DNA of 64,000 nucleotides from Channa striata. Lineage: Eukaryota; Chordata; Actinopteri; Anabantiformes; Channidae. Below, piece by piece: positions 58,466 through 64,000 of the stretch. The stretch is from NCBI GenBank assembly GCA_033026295.1, contig CM065175.1, forward strand, positions 21,772,837 through 21,836,836. The letters run 5' to 3'. The position numbers and the translations under genes were made by a program. Position 1 is the stretch's first letter; every line of letters begins with the position of its first letter. Below the pieces are notes generated by a model. The model had not been told where the DNA came from. It was given only the letters and a program-made list of their open reading frames with translations, and did no database searches.

Positions 58466-61400
58466 GTGTTGCAGATTTATTTGTTATGCATGTTTCCATA
58501 TAACCTGGTTAGAGTCGACTGTTGAACAAAGCCAAGAGAACATTTACATTCAGCACACTGGCTTGTTATTTCCATCACAGTGGCAGTCACTTGTCGAGGC
58601 GATTCACAACAGAATGCACAATTAGGACTTTATTTACTTCTCTTTTCAAAATGAATGCATTCTCCCAAACACGATGATCTTTTCATTTTCACTACAGAAT
58701 ACCCCCTCGCGCATATTGACAACCACAGAAGCACCTATTTATTCTGGTGCTCCTCTGAATCACAGATCTGTTTACAGTGGGAGCATATTCTGCTCACTGT
58801 GTCTATAGTGCTAATTATGCATGGCGCCTGTGTACACCGAGCTCCGTTGTTGATTCTCTTCAGATAAGTCTGTTCCTTCGGCTTGTTGTGGAGGTGCAGC
58901 GAGTGTGTTTGGATCACAGCTCCATCAGTCTCCCAATCCCCTGCTCCCACTTGTACGTCACCTCTGATGAACAGTCCTGCTGCTCACTATTGGAGACACT
59001 TCACGGTAGTCTAGCACTGTAATGAGTGGAGATGGAGTGCATTTGAGTACCTGGTACTAGAAAAGGTTACGACATTGCCTACCAGTTCCAGATGAATGCT
59101 GTGATTTATGAAAAGTTTGGAGCAGTTTCACAAACGCAGTGCTTTGCATACTATACGGTGCCTGCTGTCTTTAGAGCGAAGTGTGTTGTTTATGGCCTAA
59201 ACAACTGAAATGACACGAATCTCAATAGTCTTGAAGCACACAACACAGTAAACCTCGAACGCCGATGCGGCCACCTTCCCTGGGCCAATTTGCATGTAAA
59301 TCTGCCGCTTGTGTTTTAGTCTACTGATTTACTGTGATTTACTGTGACTGCCGCAAGTAATTGTAATTGTTTACGCATCCCTTTTGAGGCATAAATTAAA
59401 AGCAAACATAACTCAAGTGTAGTGTGAGCAAATAGGGCATGTTTTTTTTGCACTGATGAATGCATGTTTCAGTGTGTCAGGCTGCAGCAGTGAGCTGCAC
59501 TGACTGAAGTGTTGATTTTACTCGGGAGACTGCAGTGGATTTACACACATCGACTTAATACCACAAGATGGCCAAAATAATCCTAATCCAATTTTAATTT
59601 AGATTCAGTCTAGCTCGGCAGGCACATATATCTGTAAATGCGGTAGCATTTCATAGGGTGAGGCTTGGCCTGGAGGGAATTGAATTTAACGTGATCGTGA
59701 TCCCGCCTGTTTGGCCACTTGTGCAAACTGCAGTGATGTCACATTTTCCGCACCAACAGGGGAAATGATGGGGGTCGGCCACGATAGTCCTCTTAAGTCT
59801 GAATCACCACTGAAATAAACTGCTAAGTCCTTTGAGATCCATGTGTCCATCCCTGTCAAAGTGTCCTTGAGCCAGACTCCAAACCGCAGCCTGTGGGCAC
59901 TGACCCCCTTTAGTAAAATGGTGCATGAATATGAGTCTCAGAAGGATGTGAAATGAAACAAATTTATGATTAAACTTTACACACCAGGGCAGCTGAACAA
60001 AAAAAGGAAAAAAAAAAAAACTCAACATTTTAGAATGTGACAGCATGACCCTGAATTTACTGAATTTATAGCTTCAGTCTGTGCCACAGCCAGTCAGAAT
60101 GTCCTTGAGCAGGACAGTGAATCCCCGGCAGTTCAGTGACTGTAAATCACTCGAGATGGGAGTGCCTGAAATGTAAATTCTGAGATGAAACTGCACTGGG
60201 ACTACAAAACTCCTCTTCCCACCAGGGGGAGCCATGTGAGAGGAATTTTGAGGTTATCTATTGATCACTTTTCACCATTTTTTCTGTTCTCCTTAAGGCT
60301 TCCACCATCTGTGCAACTTTGATGGTTCATGCTAAAATTTAGAATACAAGCCACGGGCAAAGTTATTCTTGTAATCCAGCACAGCAAAGCGTGAGGTGAA
60401 ACTTACAGTTGTGTCTAGCAACAAGGAAAGCTCAGTTGTCGCAGCCTTGTTTATAGATGCTAAAAGGTGAACTGCTGCCTTCAGGGACACACATCAAACA
60501 CGAGCACTTCAAAGAATTTTGTCTTTTATTGTCATCTTTTTTCTGATTGAATTGAGCAGATCATATTGTATTGCATCTTTTTATCCGCTTCTCTTTCAAA
60601 TATAGGCCGGCTGTTGTGCTGACATTCCTCAGAAAGAATAAGGCAGTTGTTATAGAAATTTAAATTTTAAATGTACAGTGCATGACCTTATAGCCTCTCA
60701 GTCATAGAACGAGGGAAGACAAAAAGTCAAGAACCCACAAACCAACTGTTAAGCTGAAGCCACAAACGGGGCCAAAGAGTGCAGAGGCATCTTTTGTTAA
60801 GATGTTCAAAGGAAGAGGAGATTCTTCGAATTGCAGCGCAGATAGTTCTCATAATTAAGCCACGTGCTGCAGCAGAAATCCACAGTCAGCAGAGGAAAAG
60901 AAAGATGATTGTACAAAACACAGCAGATGCACAAGTCACCAAAAATATGTTTAAGCTGCAAGAACAGTGAGAAATGCAAGTTTTTCCATTAAGAGCTTTT
61001 TGGTCCCTGTGGACTCTGGCTCTGTCTCTCTACTCGTTTTCCTAAGACGTGGACAAATTAGATTTATGACTTTCTTGCAGGCTCATCGTTGCCCGCTCAC
61101 ATTTCTAGTTGTCGGAGTCAATGTTCCCCTCCAAAACCAAGCAGATGCACGGAACGTTAGATCTTTAGTGTGACCTGTGTGGAGTGACATTCCGAGAACA
61201 AAGGTAAATGTTACCGCAGCGTATGTCAGTGATTGAAAGGTTCATTAAATATCTAGGTTATGTAGTTTTCTAACTCTGCGTGACATTAGTTACCATAAGC
61301 TTGTGGTCACTCTGGAACAATTCAGGCAACAGCAGGGAAACCTGTGAGTGTACCGACTTGAGCAAGAGTGTGTTGTTCAAATTCAACTTTCCATTTTTAA

Positions 61401-64000
61401 GAAGAAAAAAGTCTCACTTCTGTTTTCATAAGTTGCATCCTAGGCTCCACTATTTTAAGAGTCTTGCTGACCCTACAACAATTGGACAGAAGCTACAGGA
61501 AGACTTTTAGAAGGCAGCCAATCAGAACCGAGTGGGTTTGGAGCTAAAACGAACCACTTCCGCTGTTACATAAAAATCCCTTATAAGATAAACAAGCCCT
61601 TCTTTAAAACTGAAAATCATAAAAGTTTACTTGAAAATATAACACCATTTATTGATAACATGGCCTCTTCAGACTGTAAGTCAATGAAGATTTTAAACCA
61701 CACAAAGGAATAAGTGAATTAAAGGTCCGAGATGCAGTAAGCTGCACTTGTGGCTCATCACGAGCAAATTAAAGTTTCCTTGTGCCCTTCAACATGTTGT
61801 GCAGATAATACGGGTGAAGAAAGAGAGAAAACTGGGAGCGTTTGCACTTTTCATCAGTTCACCTCATTCCACTCCTTTGACACCGTCGGTGCTGCACACA
61901 CAGTGAAACACAAACCCGACTTAACAAGCACCTGCCATGTCTGCAGTGAACGACCATATACCTTCCGTCATAAGCCTGTCAGAGGAGCTTTAAATACTCA
62001 GCAGGACAGAGGCTATACTGTCCTATTATTTTGACTTATATTTGCATGACACTGGCTTGATACATTTCATTCACCGCCTGACTGGTTTATGATTCTCGTC
62101 TACTTTCTTATGGCTGATGAGAAAGTGCGCTCTAAATCAAAAAAACGACTCCTCTGAAGTCCTCGCCAGATTTAGGGTAAATTTGGAAATCCTTCCGCTC
62201 TGTAGGTGGCTGATGCAGGAACACTGAGGTGCCATCGCATGTGCTTATCAAAGAGTCTTGACAGATATATGTATGTGCTAAAGGTTGGGTGCTGTAACTC
62301 CTGCGAATCTGCACAGCTGGGACGCCTTGCTCTCCTCGCTCTCGTGCCGCCTGCCGCAGACTGTAAGTAATGATGCCGCTGTTCCTGCCTTACCTCGTGA
62401 GCTCTTTCTGCACTCGTACCCACAATCTGTGCCAAGACAAATATCAGCGGGTATTAACGGGCAGGTCTCAGTCTACAGCGTTGCCCCCTCCTTAAATACA
62501 GTGTGGGAATGTGCATCAGATGTGAAGTTCTTGCCCTACTTATGCAGCCTCAGCAACTCTGACTGACTGCCTTTAAAATCTAAATATATATTTTACACCC
62601 ACACTAGAAGTTTAGTTAAGTTTTGATTGGCAGCGTATTGAACTGTAATACATATTCATGTTTAACAACTCATTACACTGTTCTGTTTGCAATAAATCAA
62701 ATGCAGAGCCACAAAAAAAATACACAAGCACAAGAATGACTATGAATATACTTTTGATGATAAAGGTGCTTGTTTCATTTCGTTTGTCCCTTCCTGATGA
62801 TATGCCTCTGAATGTAAGCAGCAGGAAGTAGTAGTAGTAATGGAGTTTAGTGAAAACATGTTACAACGAAAAAATAATTTTATCCTTTAAAAAACTAGAA
62901 AAAAATTCAAAGCTTCCCATGTATGCAGGATGTTTAACACATGTATGAAATGTGTAGATTATTTATAAATGTGACCAACTGCATAAAAGAGTTTTCTTAA
63001 TGCTAATATGTGTTACCAACAAAAAATATGTAAAACAGAGAGAAAGAAATGGAAGCAGTTTAAAATAATGCTATTTTCTAAATAACATTTCACAGAAATA
63101 GGAAGCCAAAATTATTCATGTAGTCATTGCTGTCACCATCAACATGAAAGTCATCGTGACAATCAAACAGTGCTGCACAGCCACTGATGCGAAGACTCAT
63201 AAAAACTGTCCAACTTCTTCTTTTGGTTCTAGTTTCTCGTACATGTAAATAAATGAAACCTAACCCTCCGCCCGCACTGAATTAACCTCCAGACGTCCAG
63301 ATGACGTCACTTGGAGCCACGTTCAGTTCAGATCATCTCGTCTTGTTGCTCACAGAATGAAGTTTGTAATCATGGTCAACTTTCTTGTTCAGCACTCCTC
63401 CAGATGACCTCAGCTTGAAGAGGAGAAATGGAAAACAAGCATTAATGTACATTTACGCCCTGAACTAAAGTCATAGAAAGCAAGTTTAATTTAGTGAAGC
63501 CGCCCTTTAAGTTTGGCGTGTGGGAAACCGTGAGTTGTTCACCTTTAAGCTAAAACGATGTTCATTAACAAGGCTTTTGTTGTTTTTATTTTTATTTGTT
63601 AAATTATTAATTAGCTTTTCTTTCTTCCCAGACTCGCTCACTTGCAAACATTACTGCAGGCTCTGCCAACCCATTATTTGTGCCATTTAAAACTAAACGA
63701 TTAATCCGACAAATTAGCTGATAGTGAAAACGAATTCCGACAACATGTTCCTGCTTATTTTTCAGTTGGCTTGATGTTGCAAAACGCGGCCGTGAGACTC
63801 TCGGAATGTCTCTGCCCTTCAAAATGCCACTGCTGTGCCATGTGACCCCATGTTAAGCAGGCCTTTGGGGGAGTTAACAGTGACATTTACAAAAATTTCT
63901 GGCAAAGTTCACTTGCACTATAAAATTACTCGTTGTGATATATTTTTGAACACGTTGTGGTAAGGACAACATTTTCTAAGTGACACTGAAGGTCGTTAGG
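58466..64000. other. Intergenic DNA, no gene seen
   Basis: 5.5 kb without recognisable exons on either strand. The only structured element noticed is the MITE-like copy at 63286-63510. Confidence 0.5.
63286..63510 (+). mobile_element. MITE-like repeat, copy 2
   Basis: Matches the reverse complement of 39237-39501: ccagatgacgtcacttggag, cgtcttgttgctcacag, tgaagtttgtaatcatg, ctcctccagatgacctca and the end gccctttaa. Confidence 0.6.

Overview
The window is vertebrate genomic DNA, almost certainly from a teleost fish. It holds a split Argonaute gene with vertebrate exon lengths and phases, GT-AG introns of fish size, abundant TG/CA microsatellites, and several interspersed repeats whose sequences I recognise as typical of teleost genomes. 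Three protein-coding genes can be supported; the rest is intron, UTR, intergenic DNA and repeats.

Region 1 (1-28 kb, + strand): ago3, coding exons 2 to 19 (5602-18711). All 18 exons are intact and in frame and sum to 2564 nt. With a 19-nt coding exon 1 lying outside the window this gives 860 residues, the length of human AGO3. The slicer tetrad D-E-D-H is intact. About 8 kb of possible 3' UTR follows, with three candidate poly(A) signals and a 1.1-kb hAT-like element with terminal inverted repeats and a degenerate 8-bp target duplication.

Region 2 (28-37.6 kb): no gene found; repeats and microsatellites only.

Region 3 (37.6-58.5 kb): two immunoglobulin-superfamily genes in divergent orientation, about 3.9 kb apart. 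The - strand gene (42467 down to 38155) has five coding exons and encodes a complete 278-residue type I membrane protein: signal peptide, V-like domain without the canonical cysteines, C2-like domain, transmembrane helix and a short tail ending D-D-T-I. The + strand gene (46346-56448) has eight coding exons: signal peptide, cysteine-less V-like N domain, two C2 domains, transmembrane helix, then a very large (about 660 residue) disordered tail rich in N, Q, T, P and H with a run of 11 histidines. The ectodomain resembles CEACAM N-A-B. As sequenced this gene carries two single-base frame breaks, one missing base near 51490 and one extra base near 54950, both at short C or G runs. They may be assembly errors or real inactivating changes.

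Region 4 (58.5-64 kb): no gene found. A repeat copy at 63.3-63.5 kb is related, in inverted orientation, to one inside an intron of the - strand Ig gene.

The ago3 product works in small-RNA silencing. The two Ig genes look like cell-surface adhesion or recognition receptors. Nothing in the sequence links them functionally to ago3; their divergent pairing and shared cysteine-less V domain suggest they may be related to each other.
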